Below, one piece after another: positions 10,985 to 22,855 of a stretch of DNA of 64,000 bases. The notes below the pieces were generated by a model. The model was not told the DNA's origin. It did no database searches and saw only the letters and a program-made list of their open reading frames with translations. The DNA lies in NCBI GenBank assembly GCA_010093605.1, contig MU004183.1, forward strand, positions 1,054,001-1,118,000, in the 5' to 3' direction. Positions within the stretch are counted from its first letter, which is position 1. The number at the start of each line of letters is the position of its first letter. Both the position numbers and the translations under genes were made by a program. Origin of the DNA: Lophium mytilinum. Taxonomy: Eukaryota; Ascomycota; Dothideomycetes; Mytilinidiales; Mytilinidiaceae.

Positions 10985-13900
10985 ATGGATGTGGCTGGCG
11001 TCCGAGACCGCATATCGGCTACGCTTGATCCCAACGCAGACATCAGACGTCAGGCCGAGCTTGACCTGAAATATGTGCGTGTCCAGCTCGCGGGCCCCCC
11101 ACATTGCTCCCCTCACTAATCTTGCCCAGGCCGAAGAACAGGTTGGCTTTACCGACGCCCTGCTGAACATTCTCGAGGCCGAGCAGGACCATGGAGTGCG
11201 CCTGTCGAGTGCGTGTAATGCCTCACTTATTCCCCGCACAGAGAAATTGACATTGCTGTAGCTGTCGTCTACCTCAAGAACCGCATCACCAAGGGATGGG
11301 CTCCGGCCGAGGACTACACCCAGGCCAAGCCCATACCTGACAGCGAAAAGCAGTCCTTCCGAAACCGCCTCGTGCCTATTCTCGTCGCATCGCCGCAGCA
11401 GGTTCGCGCTCAGCTGATCCCTACTCTCCAAAAAATCCTCTCCTACGACTTTCCGGATTCGTGGCCGGGCTTCCTCGATATCACTGTGGCGCTGCTCAAT
11501 GCGCCGGACGCGAGTACGGTATACGCGGGGGTGCAATGCTTGTTGGCTCTGTGTCGGATCTACCGGTTCAAGGCGGGCGAAAACAGGACACACTTTGACG
11601 AAATCGTGGCCGGGACTTTCCCGCAGCTGCTGAATATTGGCAACAAGCTTGTGGGGGAGGACAGTTTGGAGGCTGGGGAGATGCTACACACGCTCCTCAA
11701 GGTCTACAAGCATGCCATATATGTGCGTTTACCAGAGTGCACCCACAAGACATACATACTGACCATTTCCCAGTTCGACCTCCCCACTCCTCTGCGCGAA
11801 CAACAGGTTATGGTTGGCTGGTGTACTCTGTTCCTGACTATCGTCGGAAAAGAGCCGCCTCAGAGTTCCATGCCGGAGGATGTTGATGAGCGAGAAGCCA
11901 ATCATTGGTGGAAGTCGAAGAAATGGGCCTTCGCCAACCTGAACCGGCTATACGTGAGGTATGTTGAGATGGGACACGCTTGTATCGCCACAACTGCTAA
12001 TAGACCTTCTAGGTACGGCAACCCAGCGACGCTAGGAAAGAATAATGACGTCGACTACTCCGACGTCGCGAAGTATTTCATCAATACGTTTGCGCCGGAG
12101 ATCCTCAAGGGCTACCTGACGCAGGTCGAGAAGTGGGTCGCGAAGACCACTTGGCTGAGCAAAGCGTCCCTGTTCTACATCCTCAACTTCCTGGACGAGT
12201 GCATCAAGCCAAAGTCTATGTGGAATTTGCTTAAACCGCACACGGAGACCCTCATCTCACATCTCCTTTTCCCTGTGCTCTGCCAGTCGGATGAAGATAT
12301 TGAGCTTTTCGAGACCGAACCCCAAGAGTATCTCCACAGGAAGCTAAACTTCTACGAGGAGGTCACATCCCCTGATGTTGCTGCAACAAACTTCCTAGTC
12401 ACTCTTACAAAAAGCCGTCGGAAGCAAACCTTCACTGTCCTGAATTTCGTCAACGGTATCGTCAATGCCTATGAAACCGCCCCAGATGATCAGAAGGACC
12501 CACGACAAAAGGAGGGCGCACTCCGGATGATTGGAACACTTTCGGGCGTAATCCTGGGGAAGAAGAGCCCGATCGCAGACCAGGTCGAATACTTCTTTGT
12601 GCGACACGTCTTCCCCGAATTCCGGAGTCCTCACGGCTTTCTCCGAGCGCGTGCTTGTGATACCTTGGAGAAATTCGAACAGCTCGACTTCAAAGACCCA
12701 AACAACCTCATCATCATCTATCGGAACATTCTTGAGTCAATGGCCGATCCGGCTCTGCCTGTGCGAGTCGAAGCTGCACTCGCTTTACAACCTCTGATCC
12801 GCCACGAAATCATCCGAACTTCAATGCAACAAAACATTCCCCAGGTCATGCAGCAACTACTGAAACTCGCGAACGAGGTCGATGTCGATGCTCTGGCGAA
12901 CGTTATGGAAGACTTCGTCGAGGTTTTCGCTAACGAGCTCACTCCCTTCGCCGTTGCTCTGAGTGAACAGCTGCGAGATACCTACCTCCGCATCGTCCGG
13001 GAGTTACTAGAACGCAACCAGTCGAAGGATGAGGACGACAACTACGGGGACTTTTTGGATGATAAGAGCATAACCGCTTTGGGCGTTCTCCAAACCATTG
13101 GAACTCTAATCCTTACACTGGAGAGCACTCCGGACGTGCTTTTGCATTTGGAAACGATCCTCATGCCAGTCATTACTATCACTCTTGAGAACAAACTATA
13201 CGGTCCGTATCTCATACCGTATCAGCCACAATTACTAACGCGACATTAGATTTGTACAACGAAGTCTTCGAAATCATTGACAGCTGCACTTTTGCTGCCA
13301 AGAGCATTTCTCCTACCATGTGGCAGGCGTTTGAGCTTATTCATCGCACATTCAAAGCCGGCGCCGAGCTCTATCTAGAAGGTATAACCATTATATCGAA
13401 GATTGCCAACACATGCTGACATTTCGTAGATATGCTCCCGGCTTTAGAAAACTTTGTCAACTACGGCTCCGAGACCCTCATCCAAAACCGACCCTACCTG
13501 GACGCCATCATCGACATGGTCCGCACTATCTTCAAGGACGATAAGGTGAATGGCGTCGACAGGATATGCGGATGCAAGCTTGCTGAGATTATCATGCTGA
13601 ACATGCGCGGTCACGTTGACGAGTATGTTCCCGAGTTCATCCAGCTTGCCATGGTGGTCCTCACAAACGACGAGCCCAAGGTCAAATCTCTACGGATACA
13701 CCTCATGGAGGTGGTTGTCAACGGAATCTACTACAACCCCCAGCTCGCCCTTCATATGCTGGAGACCAACAACTGGACGAACAAGTTCTTCAGCCTTTGG
13801 TTCTCCAACATTGACAGCTTCACCCGCGTTCACGACAAAAAGCTCTCCATTTCTGCAATTTGCGCACTTCTTACATTGCGAGCCGAGCTTGTTCCTATCA

Positions 13901-14577
13901 GCGTTCAGCAAGGTTGGCCTCGACTTCTGCAAGGCATTGTTCGGCTCTTCCAGACCCTTCCTGCTGCTCTGAAGAGTAAGTGTTCCTATTCAAGTCTGTT
14001 GGCATGAACAACACTAATATGAAATCTAGACCGAGAAGAAGCCAAGAAGGAAGAAAACTACGACTTTGGGAATGACTACGATGACGAGGAGGAGGAAGAG
14101 TGGGATGGTAACGAAGATCAGTGGAACAACGAGGCCGATGAAACTGAAGATGTCAAAGATGAGAGTGCGGCGTATCTGGAGTTCTTGAACGAAGAGGCAA
14201 GTGGCACCAAACTCGGGGAAGCGTTCAAAGCTAATGATCTCCAGGCCCAGAAGTTCACTGCCGTTAGCGACGAAGATGACGACGAGCTTGAGGAAGAGAG
14301 CTTGCTCGAAACTCCTCTTGACAAAGTAGAGCCATACAGCATGTTCAAGAATGCTCTGATGCGTAAGTGCAAAGCCATCGCCCCTCCCAAGACCTATCAC
14401 TAACTTTTATAACCAGAGCTCCAACAAGAACAGCCAGCGTTGTACGACAATCTCACCAAGAACCTGAACCCTGAAGAACAGCAGGTCGTCCAGGCCGCCG
14501 TCCACCAAGCCGACCTTCTCGCCCAGCAGGCAGTCGCTGCTGAGCAAACAAACGGCGACGCTGTAGCCACGCAATGA
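10985..14577 (+). CDS. NMD5: Importin-7/8-type karyopherin beta (Nmd5/Sxm1)
   Basis: Nine exons: 10985..11074, 11130..11208, 11262..11722, 11774..11958, 12013..13202, 13250..13381, 13430..13975, 14030..14362 and 14417..14577; 1058 aa. The N-terminus (ATLDPNADIRRQAELDLK, then VVYLKNRITKGW) is the importin-beta N-terminal domain that binds RanGTP, in the form used by Nmd5, Sxm1 and human IPO7/IPO8. HEAT repeats fill the rest. The long acidic stretch near the C-terminus (coding 14080-14300, with DEEEEEWDGNEDQW) matches the acidic loop of this subfamily. It carries cargo such as ribosomal proteins and transcription factors into the nucleus. Which of Nmd5 or Sxm1 is the closer yeast relative cannot be decided by eye. 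The splice model keeps frame across all eight introns. Confidence 0.93.
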
Positions 14578-15828
14578 GCATAGTGGCTGTTTCGTTGGAT
14601 TGCAATCATAAAAAGCCGAGTGCCAGCTTTTTCAAATAACCTTCTTCCCGCCTTAGTCCAAATATACCACATCATTCTCCCTTTCGAGGGATTCATATTA
14701 CCCCCACCCCTTCTGGAGCCAGCCTGCATGAAAACACCCACACAACCCCGGCGTTTGATGATTTTTTGTCTTTTACACAGGTGGAATGGCGTCAAGAGGG
14801 AAAGCGGTGTCGTTTAGTGAGTTGCGAATTATTTCTCCTTCTCTCTCTTTTTGTGCGTCGTGGCGCATGAAGCTGATTGAGGGAATTTGAAAATATGGGA
14901 GGGAATGATGGGATTGGGGGGCATAGTTGATGAATTGAAGATGGGGTGATTTGAAGAAATGGAGTTGAAGATCAAACGATTACAGAGAGTGGGCGACCAA
15001 AGGGAAAACGGGGGCGGGCGAGGGCGGGCGGCAGTTTAGTCGTGTAGCTAGGATTTTTTCTTTTTCTTTTGAGGCTTCGTCTTTCCCCCGACATCGAGAA
15101 TCATCCGAATCAGTAGACTCCTTACCCTAGCACCTACGTACCCGTTGCATCTTTACTCCGTGGTATGCGGACGTAATTTGAGGAATGGTGGAATCTTGTT
15201 GTTGTTTGTTGCAGCGGTTTTCAGAATGGGTTTGATGATTGAGGTGATAAGTGGTGTGTTTGGGTGAGGTCGGTGAGGGTGTGACGAGTTTTGGGCGGGT
15301 ATATAGTTGTTGGGAGAGATGGATCATGGGCTAAATCAAAGATGAATGGAGTACACTGGTTGGTCCACTACCTACGTGCTCCGGCTCATTGTGTCTCTTT
15401 ACTGTCTACTTCAATGTTGAGGTGGCATGGTTGGGTATTAGGCTAGTCAAAATTACTAGGAGCTCGGCCCAGGTCTTGAGTGAGTAGATCGACATCAGGT
15501 CGGATAATCGCTCGGGGGACTTCAGATAGTGATGAGGTAGTGTATAGAGAGTAGTGCCCGAGCACTAATCTAGAGACTTTCTTTAATTTAATACCTTCAC
15601 TAGAGCAACTCTGGATATCGCACCGCATGTCCCCTTTCAACCATCCCATCGCATCGCACCATCTCATCATAACCGACTATCCCTCCGCTCAATACGCTTC
15701 ACTCATAAACTCCTCCCAACGCTCAGATAATGCACCGCTGATATCCCACAATCAACCTCGCCGGCCCGCAACTTCTATGATACTGGAATCAATCCCATGC
15801 GTCCCCTAACTAATGCTCTACACCCCAT
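14578..15828. other. Convergent intergenic region, importin and dioxygenase 3' ends
   Basis: The two 3' ends face each other across 1251 bp without a supported gene. The area includes G-rich, T-rich and purine-rich tracts. The only distinct structure I see is a four-run G-quadruplex motif at 15010-15028. Confidence 0.4.
15010..15028 (+). other. Candidate G-quadruplex motif
   Basis: Four runs of three or more G are separated by loops of 1, 3 and 1 nt (G5-C-G3-CGA-G3-C-G3). This fits the canonical intramolecular quadruplex pattern. It lies about 430 bp downstream of the importin stop, on that gene's coding strand. Confidence 0.5.
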
Positions 15829-17672
15829 CTAACCCACCGCAAGCGCCTTCAACACCCCCTCCTGCCCCCACTTCAGCACCTTGAACTTCGAGATAAAGTC
15901 ATCCCGGTTCACATACCCGCCACAGATGCGCCGCTTCCCCGTGAACGCCGAGCGGCCGTGCATGACGCGCCAGTTATCGAAGACGACGACGCGGCCGGGT
16001 GTGAGCTGGCACCAGTACTCATACTCCGGCGCGGAGATCAAGGCGTGCCATTTCCTGTTGTCGAGACACGCAGGTTAGTTGTTATTCGGAAAACCCAACT
16101 AAAAGTGGGGGGAAGGAGGGAAAGGAAGGGGAGGAAAACATACGCAGCAGCTTCATACCACCCCCCAACCACCTCAAGCGGCAACTCGACCCCCGCGCGA
16201 TCACTCGAGTTCCAGCGCACCTGCAGCAGGCGCCCATCGCGCTCGTCGTGCAGCAGCACGGGGAAGCCGCGGTAGGGCTGGATGCTGATGCCGTCGTTGC
16301 CGCTGGCGTGCGCGTGCACGTTGACGCGGCTGAGCAGCTCGTAGGCCTGCGGGTCCTGGGCCTTGAGGTCGGCGGCGGCGCGGAAGCCGTCGACGAGGAG
16401 CGAGGCGCCGCCGCTGCCGTCTGTGTGCGAGAGCAGGTGGAAGGCTTGCAGGCCGGCTGGGTCGGAGAAGTAGGTCGTGTCTGTGTGTGCGTCTAGTGCG
16501 ATGTTGGTGTAGGCGGTGTCTTTGGAGGCGAGGTCGGAGGTGAAGTCGTAGAAACCGCCGTAGTGGGTGACGCGGATGAAGGAGATGCGCTCGAGGAGCT
16601 GCGAGGTGGCGGAGGGGGTGGCGGGGGTGTTGTCGATGTAGCAGAAGCCGTATTCGCGCTTGGGAGGGGTTAGTGAGGGGTGGAATATAGGGGGTAATAG
16701 GGGGGGTTACGATTTTGGAGAGCCACTCTTTTAGTCCTTCGTCGGAGTTCATCGCGGCTTCGTATTGGACAATTGGGGGGTTGTCGCTGATTGAACTGTA
16801 CCAGAGTGTGGTTCTAGCAAGAGGTTAGCAGGACCCAGTAGCTGTCTCAGAGACGTCTCATACTTTTCGAGGCCTTGACGTATTACACCATTGTTCTTCA
16901 AGGCGGCTTGGGCGAGGAAATCGTCGTTGTAATAGCTCTCATGGCCATCACTCCCTATAGACTGGTTAGTGTGTCTTCTCCATTCAGTACTCTAGAACAC
17001 TTGCAAGAAACTCGAACTCCACTATCGTCTTTCACAGCTGATTTGACAGAGATGTCTCGCGGAATCTAGGCATTCGTTAAAACCATATGATGCAGAGGTT
17101 TTGAGTTAGGGTACCTTGAAAGTGTCGAGAAGTCGCTGCTTGGTAACATCATGCACGCAAGCGCTGCATTGGCAATTATCCCTAATCGAGTGAGTCTTTG
17201 ACAAATTGAAGCGGGGATTTGGCAGACCTCAGCCAAATGTTCGGGCTATGTGGAACATATTGGGTTAGTATAAATACAGCCTTAAGAGCCCGAAGGGAAA
17301 CACTCACATGCCCACGAAGTCATTGACAGTGTCCGAGTACGCTTTGATAGCTGTCCCTTCCACGATCGGAGTCTTGAGAGACGATTCCAGATGCGGAGAA
17401 GCGGGGAAGTGCTGTTTCAACATCAATATAGCATCAAAATGCAAACGGATGTGCAACCTACCGCGGCTGCTGCTGCACGGCTTGTGCTCGAGTCGTGGAT
17501 TACCCGAGTACTCTTGCTAGCGGTAGAGGTTCTTCCTGGATAATTGTGGCGTGGGACTGCACCGCTAGGGACGCGGAGTGATCGCCGGCATGCCTTGGCA
17601 GAAATCAGCAATGATCCGAAGCCAATGCACGTTTCAACAAACCTGGCTGAGCCCCCGAAGAAAGTGAGCCAT
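15829..17672 (-). CDS. TMLH: Trimethyllysine dioxygenase (carnitine biosynthesis, first step)
   Basis: Ten exons: 17672..17643, 17593..17462, 17411..17308, 17245..17228, 17181..17115, 17065..17005, 16954..16864, 16813..16711, 16658..16144 and 16054..15829; total 1347 nt, 448 aa. The Fe(II)/2-oxoglutarate enzyme hydroxylates N6-trimethyllysine. The N-terminus (MAHFLRGLSQ, then Arg/Ser-rich residues) looks like a mitochondrial presequence. NIWLRDNCQCSACVHD is the zinc-binding N-terminal domain shared with gamma-butyrobetaine hydroxylase. FIRVTHYGGFYDF and the HTD iron-binding pair follow, with NWRVMHGRSAF supplying the distal His and RRICGGYVNRDDF the 2OG region. The pattern agrees closely with the fungal trimethyllysine enzyme. 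Exon 4 is only 18 nt, and the sixth intron is GC-AG (see separate entry). Intron 16710..16659 is C-rich in the sense direction, so its template strand has several G-runs. Confidence 0.93.
16955..17004 (-). other. GC-AG intron in the dioxygenase gene
   Basis: A 50-nt intron with donor GCAAGT and acceptor CTATAG; a CTAAC branch-point match lies just upstream of the acceptor. Joining its flanks creates TGG (Trp), giving VRVSWSDGHES, which fits the family pattern V-x-W-S-D-x-H. The nearby GT donors I tested either break frame or lose this Trp. Confidence 0.8.
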
Positions 17673-18116
17673 GGTGACGCACTAAAGGAGTGGATGGTTG
17701 AGAAGAGATGAGAGGGACGCAAGTTCCAGAGATGAAGTGATGCTCGCTTAGAATCGCTTAACCCGGTATTATGAGGGTCGACTACCAAAGAGCTTGACAT
17801 TCAAAGAAAAGCTAGTCGAAGTGTAGAGATGTTCATCAGGGGCAATCTAGGTCTCCAGAATATAGGAATGAGGAAACATCAACGCCATAGAATTTCGATA
17901 TCTTATCCTAATTTAATTACGATGTAATCGTATAATCTCCACCTAGTGAACTAAAACAGATGTTCATACATTCCATAGACATGTCCTCATAGCTTGAACT
18001 ACGCGGAATTGCTCCGCAAATAGTGGCGTTCTTTACTGTCTGCCCCTCCTCCGCGTTCCGAAGCAAAAATTCACTCACACCACCACATGCAAAATCAAAA
18101 AAATTGCAGATTCTGC
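17673..18116. promoter_or_regulatory. Dioxygenase 5' flank up to the tRNA
   Basis: AT-rich non-coding DNA with no supported gene. It would hold the dioxygenase promoter, and at its right end the 3' flank and terminator of the tRNA. Confidence 0.4.
18097..18103 (-). terminator. RNA polymerase III T-run terminator
   Basis: Seven T in a row on the minus strand, starting 13 nt after the tRNA 3' end; the expected Pol III stop. Confidence 0.75.
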
Positions 18117-18187
18117 GACACCAGAGGGACTCGAACCCTCAGTCTCTACCACCGGAAAGTAGCGCCTTACCATTAGGCCATGGTGCC
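18117..18187 (-). tRNA. tRNA-Arg (anticodon CCG)
   Basis: A full cloverleaf of 71 nt can be drawn. The acceptor stem GGCACCA pairs with TGGTGTC (one G-U). The D stem is GCCT/AGGC. The anticodon stem CTACT/GGTAG holds loop TTCCGGT with anticodon CCG, which reads CGG codons. The T arm is GAGGG-TTCGAGT-CCCTC. No intron is present. The A- and B-box promoter sequences are intact, and a T7 terminator follows. Confidence 0.95.
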
Positions 18188-20247
18188 TATGGAAAGACTG
18201 CAGCCCGATTGTATAATATATATAGGATGGCAGATAATACAGCTTTGACGACTTTCACAGCAGCCGCGGAGATTCTCTAGAACGCGGGAAATAAGCGAGC
18301 GAGCAGCCAAGGCGCATTGAAATGGATCATGTTACGCCTATGAAATGGCTGAAAATATGGGGACTGCTCTTAGCGTTCGCTGTGTTCGGTATCAATGATG
18401 AATACGCCCATGCATAGTGCGAACTCTGGATAAATTATACATTCGAGCAGCAAACGAATCTACTGGGACAAAGCTCTTATATTTAAAGTTTACAGCCTAG
18501 ATAATTATGTCTGCGGCCGAAACCGATCGTAGTGGCGGCTCTTTATCGCTGCCTTTGACATGTCGTCTCGGAGCCAGGGGAAGTGGCGGTGATTTTATTC
18601 CAACCACCCCCTCCTTTAGCGTTCACAAAGAAGCCTATTTCTCTACGGTATAAGGGCCTTGGAGCTGCCTACAAGGTCCTTTAGAAGGCTATCGACGTAT
18701 GGACTCCGCACATTAAAACTGGCGTGCATAAAATGGTGTTTTAGTCCTATTCTCACGGTCTACTTCTAGAGGCTGTTAAACCTTTTAAATCTATGTCAAA
18801 ATTGCACATCCCAATACCGTGAGCAGAGATTACATCGAGAACTCATCAATACTACAGACTTCAGGAAGCCCCTATTATATTATCAACATTGCCAGACGGG
18901 GTCGCATAAGTATCCATTTTCAAGACCTCTAACCAGCTAAGAAACGTAAAGTCGACTATGTAGATATCGAAACCCTGTACCGCTCTCTACGAGACAATCT
19001 TCGCTCCGATTATCCTGAAGTCTTTCCATAGGCACCATGGCCTAAAAGTATCTAGTGAATTAGATCTTTCGCTGAGCTGTGAAGGTCGGGAGCCCGACCT
19101 CTTGCTTGCTCAATACGCTGATAAAAAACTCGATATGATACTGCTTGAAGTACTCCAGCTCGTCTGTGCGAATCTGGAAGAAATGTAATATGCCTCACAA
19201 CATAGATTTCATCGGGTATTTGTGGGTAGTATACGCACTTGGTCGCCGCTGAATGAGGTTCTTGCATGGTAGGGAGTCGATCATGGCTGTTTCAAAACCT
19301 GGCCAACCGGCGATGCCTACATTTCTACACTTGTTCTAGAACCTTGATGATAGGCCAGAGTACTCTAAGCGGTGGCAAGAGGCGGCACATATAGCATGAC
19401 CGAATCTCGCTTCTGTCATTGTGGAAGAGAGGAAGGCCGAGGATGAGACTGGGCACTTCTTCCACAGCACAATAAACGGCAGTGATAGTGACATTATACT
19501 ACTTGCCTACTCATGCTAGGAGGGCTTCAACACAGTATCAAAAGTCTAGATGGAATGTAGAAGCTTCGGAGTCGAGTATTAGACGTGCTCCTACTTGAGT
19601 ACGAAGCCACTTTTCCCACCTACCCAGGCGCACGAAACGAGAAGCGAAACGCACAAGTTGTGGGACTGCAGAATGGGTCATTCCACTCCTTACCGCAAGT
19701 TAGATGTGAAGTCTTCTAGGCCCTGTAATAGGGCTTTTCTGTATAGCGGCTGTCAATTACCTTACACCTATAGACGAAATGCAAAACTGAATGGGAAGGT
19801 TTCAAACCTGTAAATCAGGTCTGTAATATTGACGGGAAATTGGAGCTATAACTCATGTAGTGTGCGAAGCTAATAAGCCACTCGAGGCACCTCACGCCCA
19901 TACGTAAACATAAAATAACGTGTAAAGGTTGTTAGGCTGAAAATTAAAACTAAACTTGTCAATTTCTATATATGACTTTAGTATTAGCTCATTAAACGTA
20001 TATTCATAACGCAATTGAGCCGCTACCATGTCCATTATCGGTCGTCACCTTCACGATATCTAGCCTTCCCTTTCTAGGAGTTATACTGATATTCTAATAC
20101 ACTTCTGAAAATTTGTCGATATTCGCAAGGCATTCGTCCAGCTCTATGATGGCTCATTCTGGATTATGGATATTGTTGTTGTCGTTGGAGACCGGTTCTA
20201 TTGAAGGTCGATGGTGACGAACAGAAAGTAGAAGAAGCCGACGACGA
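18188..20247. pseudogene. Decayed, gene-poor tract with unreadable former coding sequence
   Basis: About 2 kb between the tRNA and RPT5 with no intact gene. Two plus-strand stretches look like eroded coding sequence. One is around 18860-19030, where 18939-19028 reads 30 codons openly and includes KKRKVDYVDIETLYRSL. The other is roughly 19310-19800. Frequent in-frame TA-type stops and the local rise in TA are what RIP (C-to-T change at CpA) leaves in ascomycete repeats, although this is inferred. I cannot name the parent family and saw no terminal repeats. It could be a dead transposable element or a dead host gene; insertions next to tRNA genes are common. Confidence 0.4.
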
Positions 20248-20373
20248 CACGTGATCTAGACTAGCGTCGGCCTTGGCATGGATCGAAGCTGGGGTTCGTC
20301 AGCGACAGCTGCCTCAACTTAAGCACCCAACTACAAAACAACAGCTCCACCACTCTACAACCTCACCACCAAC
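20248..20373. promoter_or_regulatory. RPT5 proximal promoter with CACGTG core
   Basis: The E-box core CACGTG lies at 20248-20253, about 120 bp upstream of the start. The CA-rich leader just before the ATG is typical of fungal 5' UTRs. Confidence 0.35.
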
Positions 20374-21833
20374 ATGGCAACTCTCGAAAACCTTGAGGAC
20401 CTCGAGCGCGAGGAGAAGAATGATGCGGAGATGAAGGACGCTGAGTCGGGGGAGAAGCCGGAAGATGTACTGGACGAGGAGATTCTCAACTCCAGCACAC
20501 GAGACATAGTAGCACGGCGGAGATTATTAGAGAATGACACGCGGATCATGAGGAGCGAGTTTCAGCGGCTGTCCCATGAGAAGTCGTCTATGCACGAGAA
20601 GATAAAGGACAATCTAGACAAGATCGAGAACAACAGGTATGCGACGCCGCCTCACAAGCCATGACCATAATTTACCAAGCAGTCATGCTAACTATAACAA
20701 GGCAACTACCATACCTTGTCGGCAACGTCGTTGAGATCCTCGACTTAGATGTCACCGCCGAAGCCGCCGAAGAGGGCGCAAACATCGACCTCGACGCCAC
20801 TCGTGTGGGCAAGTCCGCTGTCATCAAAACCTCAACCCGGCAAACGATCTTCCTTCCTCTTATCGGCCTAGTGGATCATGAGAAGCTCAAGCCTGGCGAT
20901 CTCATCGGTGTGAACAAGGACTCATATCTCGTTCTGGACACATTACCCGCCGAATATGACAGCAGAGTCAAGGCTATGGAGGTCGATGAGAAGCCGACGG
21001 AGAAATACACTGATGTCGGAGGCCTGGACAAACAAATCGAGGAGCTTGTGGAGGCAGTAGTATGGCCGATGAAGGAGGCGGAGAGATTCAAGAAGATCGG
21101 TATCAAGGCGCCTAAAGGTATACGTCCTTTGGAATGAAGTTTGCGTACACTGGAACTTCACTAACTCCGAATCATAGGTGCTCTAATGTACGGACCACCC
21201 GGTACTGGCAAAACTCTCCTGGCCCGAGCCTGCGCCGCGCAAACCGATGCTACCTTCCTCAAACTCGCCGGTCCTCAGCTCGTACAGATGTTCATCGGTG
21301 ATGGCGCTAAGTTAGTCCGAGATTGCTTCGCTCTGGCGAAAGAAAAGGCACCTTCTATCATCTTTATTGACGAACTTGACGCTGTTGGCACAAAACGTTT
21401 CGACTCCGAAAAGTCGGGTGACAGAGAAGTGCAGCGAACTATGTTAGAATTGCTCAACCAGCTGGATGGTTTCGCATCGGATGATCGGGTCAAGGTTCTC
21501 GCCGCTACCAATCGCGTGGACGTATTGGATCCTGCTCTTCTACGTTCTGGTCGTTTGGACAGAAAGATCGAATTCCCCCTGCCAAACGAGGAAGCCCGTG
21601 CTCAGATCCTTCGAATCCACTCCCGCAAGATGACGGTTGACGAGGGTGTGAACTGGCCGGAACTTGCGCGCAGTACAGATGAATTCGGTGGTGCACAGCT
21701 GAAGGCTGTCTGTGTGGAAGCCGGTATGATTGCATTGAGGTCTGCTCAGCAGAAGATCAGTCACGAGCATTACGTGGATGCTATTTCGGAAGTCCAGGCC
21801 AAGAAGAAGGACACCGTGAACTTCTATGCATAG
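20374..21833 (+). CDS. RPT5: 26S proteasome regulatory ATPase Rpt5
   Basis: Exons 20374..20636, 20702..21117 and 21178..21833 give 444 aa, the usual length. The order is an acidic N-terminus with coiled coil (residues ~1-90), the OB fold, [19 protein letters not shown], Walker A GPPGTGKT, Walker [15 protein letters not shown], the sensor region LAATNRVD, and the Arg-finger segment [16 protein letters not shown]. The C-terminus ends in NFYA, a hydrophobic-Y-X tail that docks into the 20S alpha ring. The sequence [20 protein letters not shown] is characteristic of Rpt5 (PSMC3) and excludes Rpt1-4 and Rpt6. It lies 19.6 kb from RPT6, on the opposite strand. Confidence 0.97.
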
Positions 21834-22855
21834 AGAGCTTTGGGTGTCTGCTTCTGTAGCGTGGAGCAAGCGGGTCATGGTTGGAGTTCAAGGGCACCCA
21901 TGCCGCAGACTATAGCGGTTGTACTGATATTCGATAGATAAGTACCAAGAATCAAAACCATAGCTGGCCAGTCATCACCCGCAGTTAATTACCCAGCTTT
22001 TAGCGACGTACAACAAGTGTTCGCCAGGATTTCGAGCGGGACAAGCACCTTCCTTTGGTGACGCCTCGTTATCGAACTAGCAATTGCTAACACAAACTGC
22101 CGGTGTCCCTCCCGTACTGTCTGTCTTACCTGGCCGAGGAACGAGTATCTACCAAAGCGTACTGACAAGCGCTGTTGAAAGTTTCTGACTTGGCGCCCTG
22201 ACCTGAGTCTATTCGAAAAATGGAATTTCCCTGATACCCCAACAAGGTTCACTTACACCATTCCCGCCGCACCTTATCTTGACACGGGAGCAGATCTGAT
22301 GGTATACTAGGCAGGGCTAGACGGCAACACAAATCATTCGCGCTTCACCCACGGGAAATTTAGGCGTCTGTGATTGGCTCGCCCCAACGTCGCGCTCTAC
22401 CTTCACACTAAGAGACGTTGCGCACGGGGAACGGCTTTATGCTTCTATAGGCTCACAGACACCTTCCAACCCCCACAATTAAACGAAGCTTTCTAGACTT
22501 CTAGTCTCGTCCTTTGCCCTGCAAAACATAGCCGCTGATAGCGGTTCGGAGCAGCGATCGACGACTTGTCCAACCACAACTGCCCCTCAACGTTGACCAC
22601 GAGCATTGTAAAGAAACACAGGTCCGTTTCGGGTTGCCATGTGTTCAATTTAACTGGCTGTCATGCTTCAACTTGGGCCCATTGGATCTTCGGCGTTTCC
22701 TGTTGGCAACATCACCATCATGTGGATGAATATCGTGCACCCGACATCGGATTACTTCGGTATATCATGTTATAACAGCAGACTCAGTGTCCCGCTCTTT
22801 TCTAGGTCCCTTCGCGCTCTAATTTTCATAGCCTTTACTCATCTTTGTCGCAATA
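21834..22855. promoter_or_regulatory. RPT5 3' flank and BTA1 promoter/leader
   Basis: In 1022 bp no supported gene is visible. An ATTGG (inverted CCAAT) lies near 22373. I searched for the phosphate-response core CACGTG upstream of BTA1 and did not find it. Several short ATG frames could be upstream ORFs if the leader is long. Confidence 0.35.
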
